NCBI RefSeq assembly: GCF_024296925.1
Contig: NZ_CP101125.1
Span: forward strand, 3,226,501-3,290,500
Source of the DNA: Pseudomonas nunensis
Lineage (GTDB): Bacteria; Pseudomonadota; Gammaproteobacteria; Pseudomonadales; Pseudomonadaceae
Length of the DNA: 64,000 bases
Reading direction: 5' to 3'
Shown: positions 52,568 to 62,486 of the stretch, piece after piece
Position numbering within the stretch: position 1 is the first letter of the stretch
Layout of the letters: each line of letters starts with the position of its first letter
Notes under the pieces: generated by a model
Told to the model about the DNA's origin: nothing
What the model saw: only the letters and a program-made list of their open reading frames with translations
The model's database searches: none
Position numbers and translations under genes: made by a program

Positions 52568-55500
52568 TCAATAGCCCTCCTCCTGAGTCATGGCCGTGGT
52601 GGACGCGGTCGCCCGGGTCTGCATAAACGGCGAGCGTGGGGCGCGGGTGGGCAGCGGTTGAATCGACAGCGGCAGCTTCGAACCCTGGCTCATCAATGAC
52701 AGGCGTACAAACATCAGCGTTTGCTCAGCCGTGCTCGATTGCGCGGTGACCGGCAGGCGCAAGGTCAGCGGGAAATCCGTGAAGTCCATGTTCGGTTGGC
52801 GTGTCACCGACTGGTGCGAACGCATCAAGCGCAGCAGCGACCAGGGCCCGCCGTACTCCCAACCGGCCTCAAGGTCGCGCACCACCAGGTTCGGCTGCAA
52901 CTGATCGTTAGCCGGACGCTGGGAACCATTGCGCGCCCAACGCAAGGTCAGCCGCACCGGTTGCCCAACCATCCAGCGCAAGTTCGGCTGCGCTTCTCCG
53001 GGGTAGCTGATCTGCTGATTGCCGGCATTCAGGCTCCAGGCGATGACTTGGTCGGCACCGCGTTCTTCCTCGCGATCGGTGCGCCAGCGCACATCCATTT
53101 CCACCCCGAGGATGCCACTCTTGTCCCGCACGAACAGCGGCGTCAGCCAAGTGCTGGCCTGCTTCAGACGATTGAGAAAATCCTCGGCAGCCAGCCGTTC
53201 CGGGGTCTGGCTCAAGACCAGACCGGCCTGGGCCACCGGCAGGCGCTTGTCGATCAGTTCCAGAAAATGCTCAACCCGCGCCGGATCGGCATCCGCCACC
53301 CGCACCCCATTGGCAAACGGAAAGCGCTCGGCCAGGTATTGGTTGAAGTAGTTGGCCAGGTCATTCCACGCCGCCGAAGCCTGTTGCTGTTGCAGCATCT
53401 GGCAGCGTTGCATGGCGGTTTGCTGCAATTCCAGCGCACGCATGGCCAGCGTGCCGCGACCGCCGGACAAGCTCGCGGTTTGCAGGATCTGGCCGCAGGA
53501 CGTGGTGTCCATTTCGATGAAGTCACGGCTGACCAATTGCTCGATCTGCGCGGGTGAACTGGCAGGATTCGCATCCTTGTACTTGAGCAGTTCGTCGTTG
53601 AGCGCACTGAATTGCGTCACCCGCTCATAATCCAGTGCCGAGAGATTTTGCTGCTGGGTTTTCAGCCATTCCAGCGCCGAAGTACGCCGCTCGGTGATGC
53701 CGAGCATGGTGTTGAATTGCTGCTTGAGGCTCAGCTTCAAATCTTGCACATCGCTGGCGCCATACAGTTGCAGGCCGAGGTTTTTCGAGCCGTCCCACTG
53801 GCTGATTTCAGTGCGCCCGCTGAACAGCGGTTGCGCGGTGATTTCATCGAGGCCGCCGACCACCTGATCCAGCGCACGCCGGTTCAAGGCACTTTGCAGA
53901 CGCGTCGCGAGGTCGCCACGGCGCAACTCAATAAAGGCTTTCTGCAGCGCTACCGCTTGCGGCGCCTGCACGTTGAACACCCCGTAGGCATGGGATTGGT
54001 CATTGTGATCCTTGAGGCTCAGCCACATGGCCTTGGCCACCGCACCTTCGGCGGCGGCCAGTACCGCACCGCGATACGCCGGCGGAATGCGCGGCAGTTC
54101 TTCGGCGGCGTAACTCTTGTAACTGGCGAAATAATTCAGTGCGCCATTGAGGTCATCACCATCGACGTTTTGCCCCTGCACGTCGGCGCCGTCCTGATCC
54201 GCACGCAAGGCAATCGCCACGAAGTCGCGCTTGAACAACGCTTGCACCGCGTTATTCAACTGGCTGACATGTTCCTGCAACACCAATTGCCCGCTGCCTT
54301 GTTGCACCAGCAAGTTGCCCCTGGAACCGGCCTGGGCAATCCACTGATCGCGAAAACTCTGTTGCAACTTCGAAGCCTGCTGCTCCAGTTGCTGCTCGAC
54401 CTGCGGGCCGAGCAAGACGCTCTGGCGCACCTTGTCCATCATCTCGCGGTAACCGGGTACCAAGTCCTGGCCCTTGCCGCGACTCCACGCCGAGTTGGTC
54501 AGGCCGATCAGTGCTTGCAGGTCGTCGATCAGCGCGCGCAGGTCTTCAAGTTCGGTCAGGGAATTGCCACCGCCGGCCTCCAGGCGCTCCAGGTGCAACT
54601 TGAGATAACCGGCCTGGCGCACGAAGTTGTCGGCGAGAAAATACTGATCCAGCCAGCGCTCCATCAACCCGGAAAAGTTTTCCTCGATCACCGGGCGCTC
54701 CATGCTCAGGTCCAGCGGTTTCAGGTTGCCGTCATCGGCATCCAGCAGCACCCGATTGTAAAAAGCCGCGCGACGCAACGTGCCGACGTTGAGGTTCAGG
54801 GACAGCGCGTTGTTGCTCAGCGACACTAGGTCCTCCAGCGGTGCCTTGGGGTTGTTCAAGGCCTGATTGAACCACTGGTTCTGTTGCTCCAGGCGCACCG
54901 CGCGTGCCACCAGATCCTTGGCCTTGACGTAGTTTTGCCATTGCGCCGGGTCTTCGCTTTCCACATTGCCCCGGCGTTCGGTGTTGCGAATCGTCTTGAG
55001 TTGCGCCAGTTCCGTGGTCAGCAGTTCGTGCAACGGCTCCAGCAAATGACTCTTGGCGGTGGTGCGCAGTTCGTTCTCCAGTTGCACGTCCAGGGACGAG
55101 AACCAGGAGGTGGGAAACACCAACGAAGTGAAGGTCCAGCGCGGTGCCTTTTCCAGCACCCGCCAGAAACCCTGGACGTTGCGCCGGGTCGCGTCCAGTC
55201 GATGGGATTCATCGGTGACCGCCACGTAATTCTTCTGCACGCCTTGCAGCAGGCGCGACAGCTCATGGGCATCCTTGACCGAGTCCTGCCAGACCCAGAG
55301 CATGCCGGCGATCCAGATCACCCCGACCACCAACGCAATCGCCCCGGTCAAACGCTGCCAGCGCTGACGCAGACGCAACAGGCGCGGCACAACTTGGGCC
55401 AAACCCCGCTCGGCGACCACCCGCCGCTGCCACAACTGCCGGGCAAACACACTTTGCTGCAGGCCGCTGTCATCGGCGGAAAATCCGTCGAGTGCATCAT

Positions 55501-56389
55501 CCGACGCTTGGTTGGCGGTGAAATACACCCCGCGAATACGTGGCGCTTCGCCTTGGGCATTGCCCTGAAACACTGGTTCCAGCAGGGTTTGCAGATTGCG
55601 GCGCAACGCTTCCATGCGTTCCGGCAAGCCGTACAAATCGCCACTCAAATGGCCGGACAAGGTGCCAAGTTCGATGATCGATTCCGCCAACGCACGGTTG
55701 ACCTGATCCAGCGCTTGATCACTCCATTGTGATTGCCACATCGTCTCGACGCCGTGGGGCGAGGACCAGCCCAGCGCTCGCTCGCGGCTTTCTTCCGGCA
55801 GCGCACTGATCAATTCCTGAAAGCCCGGCAGTTCTTCCATGCCGGTGATCACCACGTACACCGGCAGGCTCAAACCGAAGCGTTGCAGCAAATCGATAAA
55901 GCGCCGACGCGCCGCCAGTCCGAGGTTCGCGGCCTGTTCGACATTGCCCAGGCGACTGACCGGCACGGTCCAGATAATCCCGTCGAGTGGCCGTTTGCTG
56001 CGCAGGCGCAGGATCAAGCCAAGCAAGCGCCACCAGCCACCCCGTTGCAGGTTCATGCCTTCATCCGGCAGGAACAACGCTTGCGGCACCACCAGCACCG
56101 CGCCCTCGGGGTCCGACCACCAACGCCCGAACCAGGCCGGTTTGTCGGTCGGTTGCAGGCGCCACTGGCTGCACAATTGCGTGCCCTGGGTTTCGTTGCC
56201 GAGCATCAGCAGCCACGGAATCTGATAACGATCCTGCGCGCCCTGCTCCTGTTCCATGTGCCGAACCGCCGCGTAAAAACTGCGGATCGCCGCGCCGCTC
56301 TGGGTGCGCAACCACCAGAGCGCCACGACGATCAGCGCCAGCAACACCAGCAGCGCGATGACCAGGCCGACAATCTGCAAGGTGCTCAT
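52568..56389 (-). CDS. tssM: Type VI secretion inner-membrane protein TssM (IcmF)
   Basis: A 1273-aa core of the T6SS membrane complex. It has a first transmembrane segment at about residues 6-27 and another near 350-370 (GAIALVVGVIWIAGMLWVW), then a long periplasmic part. The region at 60-75 (LLMLGNETQGTQL) is where some TssM proteins have a Walker A loop; Gly-Lys-Thr is absent, so nucleotide binding is unlikely. The C-terminal DUF1215-like segment ends near TLRLPVTAQSSTAEQTL. It overlaps tssL by 4 bp. Confidence 0.95.
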   Translation of the reverse strand: MSTLQIVGLVIALLVLLALIVVALWWLRTQSGAAIRSFYAAVRHMEQEQGAQDRYQIPWLLMLGNETQGTQLCSQWRLQPTDKPAWFGRWWSDPEGAVLVVPQALFLPDEGMNLQRGGWWRLLGLILRLRSKRPLDGIIWTVPVSRLGNVEQAANLGLAARRRFIDLLQRFGLSLPVYVVITGMEELPGFQELISALPEESRERALGWSSPHGVETMWQSQWSDQALDQVNRALAESIIELGTLSGHLSGDLYGLPERMEALRRNLQTLLEPVFQGNAQGEAPRIRGVYFTANQASDDALDGFSADDSGLQQSVFARQLWQRRVVAERGLAQVVPRLLRLRQRWQRLTGAIALVVGVIWIAGMLWVWQDSVKDAHELSRLLQGVQKNYVAVTDESHRLDATRRNVQGFWRVLEKAPRWTFTSLVFPTSWFSSLDVQLENELRTTAKSHLLEPLHELLTTELAQLKTIRNTERRGNVESEDPAQWQNYVKAKDLVARAVRLEQQNQWFNQALNNPKAPLEDLVSLSNNALSLNLNVGTLRRAAFYNRVLLDADDGNLKPLDLSMERPVIEENFSGLMERWLDQYFLADNFVRQAGYLKLHLERLEAGGGNSLTELEDLRALIDDLQALIGLTNSAWSRGKGQDLVPGYREMMDKVRQSVLLGPQVEQQLEQQASKLQQSFRDQWIAQAGSRGNLLVQQGSGQLVLQEHVSQLNNAVQALFKRDFVAIALRADQDGADVQGQNVDGDDLNGALNYFASYKSYAAEELPRIPPAYRGAVLAAAEGAVAKAMWLSLKDHNDQSHAYGVFNVQAPQAVALQKAFIELRRGDLATRLQSALNRRALDQVVGGLDEITAQPLFSGRTEISQWDGSKNLGLQLYGASDVQDLKLSLKQQFNTMLGITERRTSALEWLKTQQQNLSALDYERVTQFSALNDELLKYKDANPASSPAQIEQLVSRDFIEMDTTSCGQILQTASLSGGRGTLAMRALELQQTAMQRCQMLQQQQASAAWNDLANYFNQYLAERFPFANGVRVADADPARVEHFLELIDKRLPVAQAGLVLSQTPERLAAEDFLNRLKQASTWLTPLFVRDKSGILGVEMDVRWRTDREEERGADQVIAWSLNAGNQQISYPGEAQPNLRWMVGQPVRLTLRWARNGSQRPANDQLQPNLVVRDLEAGWEYGGPWSLLRLMRSHQSVTRQPNMDFTDFPLTLRLPVTAQSSTAEQTLMFVRLSLMSQGSKLPLSIQPLPTRAPRSPFMQTRATASTTAMTQEEGY

Positions 56390-57153
56390 GAGTCTTGCTC
56401 CGACGCGGCGACCGAGTCGGTCATCTGCAACACCGGCTCCAATTCCTGGCGGATATCGCGCCAGAACAATTGCCCGAGCCCGGTCAATAACAACACCATG
56501 GCGACAATCCCCAGGCCGAGGCGAAAGCCATCGGGCAACGACAAACGCACCGGCAACTGCACCGGCGACACCGTCGCAGGTTGCGCAAGCCGGGTGCTGA
56601 CATCGGCATAGTCCGCCTCGTGCTGCCAGGCAAAGGTGAACAGCGCTATGCGCAATTTCTCATGCTGGACCTGACTGTGTTCGCCGCGCAGCCGTCCTTG
56701 AAAACCGAGCACCAGGCACTGCAAATAAACATTGGCGAGGTCGCGGGTGGTGGGAATCTGCTGATCCAGCAGCTCTTTGATCGCCGAGGGCAAGCGCTCG
56801 CCGGCCTGACGGCTGGCGTACATCCGCGATTCCAAGGGTTTGTCCTGCCAGGCGGATTGGCCCGGCCATGGGGTGAACAGCAGGGTTTCATCGATCAGCG
56901 CGACAAACGCATAGACCAGTGCCTTGACCTGCTCGGTCGCCGCATCGCCGACCCGGGCGAACGCGGTGCGCCACAAGCGCTGGGAAATTTGCGTGGACAG
57001 TTCGACCACGGCCTCGACCAGCACCGTTTCATCGCTGTCCTTGGGCAACTGGTTCCATTCCTCGGACCATTGCAACCAGGCCTGGCGAAAGGCGCTGCTC
57101 AGCGGTGCTTCGTGGAGGCCCCGTGTACCCGCCCCGGCATTCCCTTCAGACAT
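56386..57153 (-). CDS. tssL: Type VI secretion inner-membrane protein TssL (DotU)
   Basis: A 255-aa DotU/IcmH protein anchored by one C-terminal transmembrane helix (LGLGIVAMVLLLTGLGQLFW). The cytoplasmic hook domain includes VKALVYAFVALIDETLL, GERLPSAIKELLDQQ and YLQCLVLGFQGRLR. It lacks a peptidoglycan-binding OmpA extension. It overlaps tssM (ATGA) and follows tssK by 18 bp. Confidence 0.95.
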   Translation of the reverse strand: MSEGNAGAGTRGLHEAPLSSAFRQAWLQWSEEWNQLPKDSDETVLVEAVVELSTQISQRLWRTAFARVGDAATEQVKALVYAFVALIDETLLFTPWPGQSAWQDKPLESRMYASRQAGERLPSAIKELLDQQIPTTRDLANVYLQCLVLGFQGRLRGEHSQVQHEKLRIALFTFAWQHEADYADVSTRLAQPATVSPVQLPVRLSLPDGFRLGLGIVAMVLLLTGLGQLFWRDIRQELEPVLQMTDSVAASEQDS

Positions 57154-57171
57154 ACGACGCCCCTTCCTTGA

Positions 57172-58503
57172 TCAAGCACTTTCACTGGCCTGGGCCACAA
57201 ACAACACCACTTGCCATGGACTGCTCGCAGGCTTGGAGGCCGGCGCGGCAATCAGCAACGGCAACTGTCCGTCGAACCATTGGCCTTCGGCCGTCACCAC
57301 GAACAACCGCGTATCGTCGCCGACGCTGTAGGCCACCTGCTCGTTGCGGCTCATGGCTTGATGCGCCAAACCGCTCATGCGTTGGCGGCTAAGCAACGGG
57401 ATGTGCGGCTGCGAGGCGATGATCGCGCCGCTCAGCCATTCGCTCGCCGCCTGCTCGCCGACACCGTTGGGCATGCGCAAGCCGATCACCAGGCGTTGGC
57501 TCGGTTGATCGTCGGGCAGTTGAATCGAGAAGCTCTGTTCGCTGCGGGCAAACGGCAGGCTGCGATAGCCGGCACGGATCAATTCGAGGGTTTTCTCAAG
57601 CCAGTCGAGGACTGCTTCATAGCCGCGTTGCAGCTCCAGGAAATTCAGCGGAGCGAACGGCGGAACACCGGCCAACGGGTCCAGCGCCGACCAGGCTCCG
57701 GCCAGCCCGAGCAACCCGCCATATAGGGTTTGCGGATTGGCCTGGCGGCTGCCCAGCGCGCCTTCAACTTCCGGCAGCCGAGCCCACAGCGCGGTCAACT
57801 GGCGACGGATTTCCAGCACGTCATCCTGATTGCCGGCCTGCTGTGCCTGGCGCAAACGGCCGCCGAGGAACATGCATTTTTCTCGCGCCCGGGCACACAA
57901 ACCAGCGACGCGCCGGCCGATCACGGATTCCGGCAACAGGATTGGCGTGGGTGGTGTATACGGCAACGGGATAAAGCCGCCGCCCTCTTTGCGGATTTTC
58001 AACAGCGGCAGGCAGATGGAATCGGCCTTGTTCAGTTGCGTGCACAAACGCGGATTTGGCCGCCACACGGTGATCGATTCGGGGTACTCGCCGCTGGTCA
58101 AATCCGGCAGCGCGTCGCCGACCACCGATTGCAACCGGCCCTTGAGCGGCAGCAACTGCCCGGCGCGCCACAACGGGCTGATCGCGAGGTACACCGTGAC
58201 CGTGGCGTCGTCGGTGGCATTGATCGCTTCGCCGACGTCGAGCTCCAGGGTCGGGCCGATTCCGGCCTGCAGATTGACCGGCAAACCATCGGGCATCGTC
58301 GCTTGCAGATTGATCAGCCGCACCAGCCCGGCACTGAGTGCGCCAGGGTCGACTTCGATGCGACTCACGCCCCAGAACCACGGATTACACGCCTGGGCAA
58401 AATGCGCGACCAGCGCCTCGGCCCGCAGCCCTTGCAACTGAAAATGCTGGGGCAACAACTGCATGCCCTCGTGCCAGCAAACCGCATCAGGTAACAGGCT
58501 CAT
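57172..58503 (-). CDS. tssK: Type VI secretion baseplate protein TssK
   Basis: A 443-aa baseplate component that joins the baseplate to the TssJLM complex. Recognised by the start VCWHEGMQLLPQHFQLQGLR, ESVIGRRVAGLCARARE in the middle, and HIPLLSRQRMSGLAHQAM in the C-terminal shoulder/head part. ATG 58503 begins the conserved MSLLPDAVCW; longer upstream frames are not conserved. It lies between tssJ and tssL. Confidence 0.94.
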   Translation of the reverse strand: MSLLPDAVCWHEGMQLLPQHFQLQGLRAEALVAHFAQACNPWFWGVSRIEVDPGALSAGLVRLINLQATMPDGLPVNLQAGIGPTLELDVGEAINATDDATVTVYLAISPLWRAGQLLPLKGRLQSVVGDALPDLTSGEYPESITVWRPNPRLCTQLNKADSICLPLLKIRKEGGGFIPLPYTPPTPILLPESVIGRRVAGLCARAREKCMFLGGRLRQAQQAGNQDDVLEIRRQLTALWARLPEVEGALGSRQANPQTLYGGLLGLAGAWSALDPLAGVPPFAPLNFLELQRGYEAVLDWLEKTLELIRAGYRSLPFARSEQSFSIQLPDDQPSQRLVIGLRMPNGVGEQAASEWLSGAIIASQPHIPLLSRQRMSGLAHQAMSRNEQVAYSVGDDTRLFVVTAEGQWFDGQLPLLIAAPASKPASSPWQVVLFVAQASESA

Positions 58504-58559
58504 ACGATTCCTTTCGAGGTCATGGTTTCGCCGCGCAACGCGGTGTTCTTGCAAGGTGT

Positions 58560-59030
58560 TCAGTTCGCGCTGTCGCCCACCAGCGTCATCTCGCGACTGT
58601 CGAACTTGAGCCAGGCATTGCTCTGGTCATCCAGCCGCAACCGGTGGGCTCCGGGAGTGTTATAGCTGGCGAAGACCAAAAGTCCAGCCGCCCGCTTGCC
58701 CCCCAGTGGGAAGGGTTGTTTGTCGATGAATTGACCCGGCACCAGCTCCAGGCCCCAGACCGTCATCAGTTGCCGGTAGTCGCGCTGGTACTGCTCGCGC
58801 TCGGTGAACCACTGGCGGGCGGTGATGCCCGACAGTTGCTTGAGCAGGTCCGGGTCGTTCACGGCGATGAAATCCACGGCAATCGGAGTGTCGTCGTTGG
58901 CCCTCGGCGCGACGTCGAGGGTCAGGTTGTCGAGGTCCACCCGTGGCCCGAAAAGCGAACACCCGGCGAGGGACAAAAACACGGCGCAGGCAAAAAAACG
59001 TGCAACCAAAATGAATTTTCCTTTTCTCAT
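58560..59030 (-). CDS. tssJ: Type VI secretion lipoprotein TssJ
   Basis: A 156-aa outer-membrane lipoprotein. The signal peptide ends in the lipobox LAGC with Cys24, followed by SLFGPRVDLDNLTLDVAP. FDSREMTLVG near the C-terminus and the transthyretin-like beta pattern fit the VasD/TssJ family. It connects TssM to the outer membrane. ATG 59030 follows AGGA. It is the first gene of the minus-strand T6SS operon. Confidence 0.92.
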   Translation of the reverse strand: MRKGKFILVARFFACAVFLSLAGCSLFGPRVDLDNLTLDVAPRANDDTPIAVDFIAVNDPDLLKQLSGITARQWFTEREQYQRDYRQLMTVWGLELVPGQFIDKQPFPLGGKRAAGLLVFASYNTPGAHRLRLDDQSNAWLKFDSREMTLVGDSAN

Positions 59031-59235
59031 GACAGTCCTAAAAAGGTTTTCCCTTGCTTTTTTATAGACCTGTTCTAGCGTCTTGGGTAGTTCGGCCCAC
59101 ACGGCGAACGAGGAAGGTTTGTCAAAGGAACGACAGGTCCATCTGCCACCCTTTCTAACCTACGGTCCAGCAAGGGAAAGCGATGAACGGGCCTCCCGAT
59201 GCATTGCGCCCGCTCATGCATCGGAGTCACTCAAC

Positions 59236-59784
59236 ATGGCAGAAAGTACTCAGCACAAGCTCGACAGGGTTCGCCCGCCCCGGGTGCAAATCACCTACGA
59301 CGTCGAAATCGGCAACGCCATCGAGAAAAAAGAATTGCCACTGGTGGTGGGCATTCTCGCCGACCTTTCCGGCAAGCCTCTCAACGCACTGCCCAAGCTG
59401 ACCGAGCGGCGCTTCACCGAGATCGATCGCGACAACTTCAACGAAGTCCTCGCCTCGATTGCCCCCCGCGCCACCTTGCAGGTCACCAACACCCTCACCG
59501 GCGACGAGAGCAAGCTCAACATCGAACTCAACTTCAAGCACATCGACGATTTCGATCCGGTGAAAGTGGTCGAGCAAGTCACGCCGCTGCGTCGTCTGTT
59601 CGAAGCCCGCCAGCGTCTGCGCGACCTGTTGACCAAGCTCGACGGCAACGATGATCTGGACAAGTTGCTGCGCGATGTCATCGCCAATACCGAGGGCCTG
59701 CAAGAGATCAAGTCTGCGCGTCCCGAAGCCGCTGCGCCTGCCGCCGCTGGCGACAGTGAAGCTCCGGCCGAACCGCAAGCCTGA
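59236..59784 (+). CDS. tssB: Type VI secretion sheath protein TssB (VipA)
   Basis: A 182-aa small sheath subunit. Family segments: RVRPPRVQITYDVEIGNAIE, LPLVVGILADLSGKPL, RRFTEIDRDNFNEVLASI and ELNFKHIDDFDP. It polymerises with TssC into the contractile sheath. ATG 59236 follows GGAG; it heads the plus-strand operon, 205 bp from divergent tssJ. Confidence 0.96.
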   Translation: MAESTQHKLDRVRPPRVQITYDVEIGNAIEKKELPLVVGILADLSGKPLNALPKLTERRFTEIDRDNFNEVLASIAPRATLQVTNTLTGDESKLNIELNFKHIDDFDPVKVVEQVTPLRRLFEARQRLRDLLTKLDGNDDLDKLLRDVIANTEGLQEIKSARPEAAAPAAAGDSEAPAEPQA

Positions 59785-59812
59785 TCACTCATTCACTTAG
59801 GGAGAAGTCGCC

Positions 59813-61294
59813 ATGCCCGCTTCAGCCGCCGCCAAAACCAGTGAAAGCACCACAGAAAGTTTGTCCCTGTTAGACCGGATCATCGCCGAAGGCCGCATGG
59901 CCCATGACGACAGCCAGCAGGACTATGCCCGCGACATGCTTGCGGAATTCGCCACCCAGGTACTCGACGAAGGCATGGCCATCGACAAGGACACCGTGGC
60001 GATGATCAACGACCGCATCAGCCAGATCGACGAGCTGATCAGCGCGCAACTCAACGAAGTGCTGCACCACCCGGACATGCAGAAACTCGAAGCGTCCTGG
60101 CGTGGCTTGCACCTGCTGGTGCAGAACACCGAGACCAGTTCCCGGCTGAAACTGCGCCTGCTCAACGTGACCCAGAAAGAGCTGCAAAACGACCTGGAAA
60201 AAGCCGTCGAATTCGACCAGAGCGCGCTGTTCAAGAAGATCTACGAAGAAGAATACGGCACCTTCGGCGGCCACCCGTTCAGCCTGTTGGTGGGTGACTA
60301 CACCTTCGGCCGACACCCGCAGGACATCGGCCTGCTGGAGAAACTCTCGAACGTAGCCGCCGCGGCCCACGCGCCATTCATTGCTGCCGCCAGCCCGCGC
60401 CTGTTCGACATGAACAGCTTCACCGAACTGGCTGTGCCGCGTGATCTGTCGAAAGTCTTCGAGAGCCAGGAGCTGATCAAATGGCGCTCCTTCCGCGAAA
60501 GCGAAGACTCGCGCTACGTGTCGCTGGTGCTGCCGCACTTCCTGCTGCGCCTGCCCTACGGCCCGGAAACTTCGCCGGTGGAAGGCATCAACTACGTGGA
60601 AGACGTCAACGGCACCGACCACGGCAAATACCTGTGGGGCAACGCTGCCTGGGCCTTGTCGCAACGCATCACCGAAGCCTTCGCCAAGTACGGCTGGTGC
60701 GCGGCGATTCGCGGTGCTGAAGGCGGTGGCGCGGTCGAAGGCTTGCCAGCGCATACCTTCCGCACCAGTTCCGGCGACTTGTCGCTCAAATGCCCGACCG
60801 AAGTAGCGATCACCGATCGCCGGGAAAAAGAACTCAACGACCTTGGCTTCATCGCTCTGTGCCACAAGAAAAACAGCGACGTGGCGGTGTTCTTCGGTGG
60901 CCAGACCACCAACAAATCCAAGCTCTACAACACCAACGAAGCCAACGCCAACGCGCGGATTTCGGCGATGTTGCCGTACGTGCTCGCGGCGTCGCGTTTC
61001 GCGCATTACCTGAAGGTGATCATGCGCGACAAGGTCGGCAGTTTCATGACCCGCGACAACGTGCAGACCTACCTCAACAACTGGATCGCCGACTACGTGC
61101 TGATCAACGACAACGCGCCGCAAGAGATCAAGGCGCAGTACCCGTTACGTGAAGCCCGGGTGGACGTGACCGAAGTCGCCGGCAAGCCCGGCGCCTACCG
61201 GGCCACGGTGTTCCTGCGGCCACACTTCCAGCTCGAAGAACTGACCGCATCGATCCGCCTGGTCGCCACCCTGCCGCCACCGGTAGCTGCCTGA
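59813..61294 (+). CDS. tssC: Type VI secretion sheath protein TssC (VipB)
   Basis: A 493-aa large sheath subunit. Typical are LEASWRGLHLLVQNTETSSR, FGGHPFSLLVGDYTFGRHPQ, CAAIRGAEGGGAVEGLP and the C-terminal HFQLEELTASIRLVATLP, cut by PPPVAA. Length is normal. It follows tssB by 28 bp. Confidence 0.97.
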   Translation: MPASAAAKTSESTTESLSLLDRIIAEGRMAHDDSQQDYARDMLAEFATQVLDEGMAIDKDTVAMINDRISQIDELISAQLNEVLHHPDMQKLEASWRGLHLLVQNTETSSRLKLRLLNVTQKELQNDLEKAVEFDQSALFKKIYEEEYGTFGGHPFSLLVGDYTFGRHPQDIGLLEKLSNVAAAAHAPFIAAASPRLFDMNSFTELAVPRDLSKVFESQELIKWRSFRESEDSRYVSLVLPHFLLRLPYGPETSPVEGINYVEDVNGTDHGKYLWGNAAWALSQRITEAFAKYGWCAAIRGAEGGGAVEGLPAHTFRTSSGDLSLKCPTEVAITDRREKELNDLGFIALCHKKNSDVAVFFGGQTTNKSKLYNTNEANANARISAMLPYVLAASRFAHYLKVIMRDKVGSFMTRDNVQTYLNNWIADYVLINDNAPQEIKAQYPLREARVDVTEVAGKPGAYRATVFLRPHFQLEELTASIRLVATLPPPVAA

Positions 61295-61322
61295 TCACCG
61301 AAATCTGTGGCCTTACTGAAAC

Positions 61323-61427
61323 CTGTGGCGAGGGAGCTTGCTCCCGCTGGACTGCGTAGCAGTCCCCTGCTCTTGGTGAAGAGAGGGCCGCTTCGCGCCC
61401 CAGCGGGAGCAAGCTCCCTCGCCACAG
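61323..61427. repeat. REPIN (type B) between tssC and hcp
   Basis: 105-bp inverted repeat with TGTGGCGAGGGAGCTTGC arms. Its loop differs from the two other type B copies. It sits in the 235-bp gap within the T6SS operon. Confidence 0.9.
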
Positions 61428-61529
61428 GTTCGGTGTTCGGCTTACAGGTTTTTTGTCTGGTTTAACAGGTTCAGCGTTCGACTCGACAGCCCATTTGCCT
61501 AATTTGAATTTCTTCAGGAGTTTCATGCG

Positions 61530-62027
61530 ATGGATGCAATTATTCTCGACCTCGGCGGCGACATCAAAGGTGACAGCCTGCTCGAGGGCTACGCGGACAA
61601 AATCGAAGTCATGTCCTACAGCCACAACGTGGCGATGCAGGTCACCAACGACGTCAGCAACTCGGAACGGACCTCCGGCAAACCGCACATCGGCGAGTTC
61701 ACCCTGACCAAATTCGTCGACAGCTCCACGCCGTCCCTCAACGAATACTGCTGCGCCGGCAAACCGATTCCGGAGGCCAAGATCACCATCGGCCGTAACG
61801 CTGCCGAAGGCAGCGGCAAGCTGATGCCGTTCATCATCTACACCCTGACCAACGTGGTGCTGTCCAACGTCAGCGTCAGCGGCGGTACGGGCGGCAAACC
61901 GGTGGAAACCATTTCCCTGAACTTCACCAAGATCAAATGGGAACTCACCGCCCAGAAAGACGATGGCACCAAGGAAGGCACAGCCGCCTCGACCTGGGAC
62001 ATGGCCGCCAACAAGCTCGTCAAGTAA
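61530..62027 (+). CDS. hcp: Type VI secretion tube protein Hcp (TssD)
   Basis: A 165-aa Hcp protein that stacks as hexamers in the T6SS inner tube. Recognised from DAIILDLGGDIKGDSLLEGY, GEFTLTKFVDSSTPSLNEYC and ETISLNFTKIKWELTAQ. Length is usual. No TagJ-like gene follows; tssE comes 15 bp later. Confidence 0.95.
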   Translation: MDAIILDLGGDIKGDSLLEGYADKIEVMSYSHNVAMQVTNDVSNSERTSGKPHIGEFTLTKFVDSSTPSLNEYCCAGKPIPEAKITIGRNAAEGSGKLMPFIIYTLTNVVLSNVSVSGGTGGKPVETISLNFTKIKWELTAQKDDGTKEGTAASTWDMAANKLVK

Positions 62028-62042
62028 GCGGGCGCGTCGGCC

Positions 62043-62486
62043 ATGGCAGGCACCGGCATTCTTCCTCCGCTGTTCGAACGACTGTCCTCAAGCGACGCCG
62101 ACACGGTGCAAGTGTTCGATCGCCAGGGCTTGCTCGACTCAGTGCAAACGGAGTTGCTGCGCCTGTTCAACACCCGACGTGGCCAACGTCCGTTGACCTC
62201 CCCGCCGAGCATTCTCGACTACGGCATCGCTGACTGGACCGCCCTGCAACAGCAGCGCAGCGATGACCGTCGTCAGTTGGCGCGGGAAGTGCGCGAGGCC
62301 ATCATCCATTTCGAACCGCGCCTGAAACTGGGCGAGGTTCAGGTCAATCCAGTCCCCGGCCATCCGCAGCAACTGAGCATTCGCCTGCTCGGCGAGTTGC
62401 GCAGCGGCCAGCAGCTCTGGCCCGTGGCATTTGTCATCGAGAAGGTCGGCGATGGCCTTGAGGTGCGTCATGAGCGACTCGATTGA
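62043..62486 (+). CDS. tssE: Type VI secretion baseplate protein TssE (gp25-like)
   Basis: A 147-aa gp25-like baseplate protein. Family motifs: LLRLFNTRRGQRPLTSPPSI, LDYGIADWTAL, and VREAIIHFEPRLKLGEVQV, containing the conserved xEPR. It overlaps tssF by 17 bp. Confidence 0.94.
   Translation: MAGTGILPPLFERLSSSDADTVQVFDRQGLLDSVQTELLRLFNTRRGQRPLTSPPSILDYGIADWTALQQQRSDDRRQLAREVREAIIHFEPRLKLGEVQVNPVPGHPQQLSIRLLGELRSGQQLWPVAFVIEKVGDGLEVRHERLD

Noticed and set aside
59031..59235. Sigma54 promoter between tssJ and tssB
   Set aside because: I searched for TGGC-N8-GC type sequences on both strands and found none convincing.
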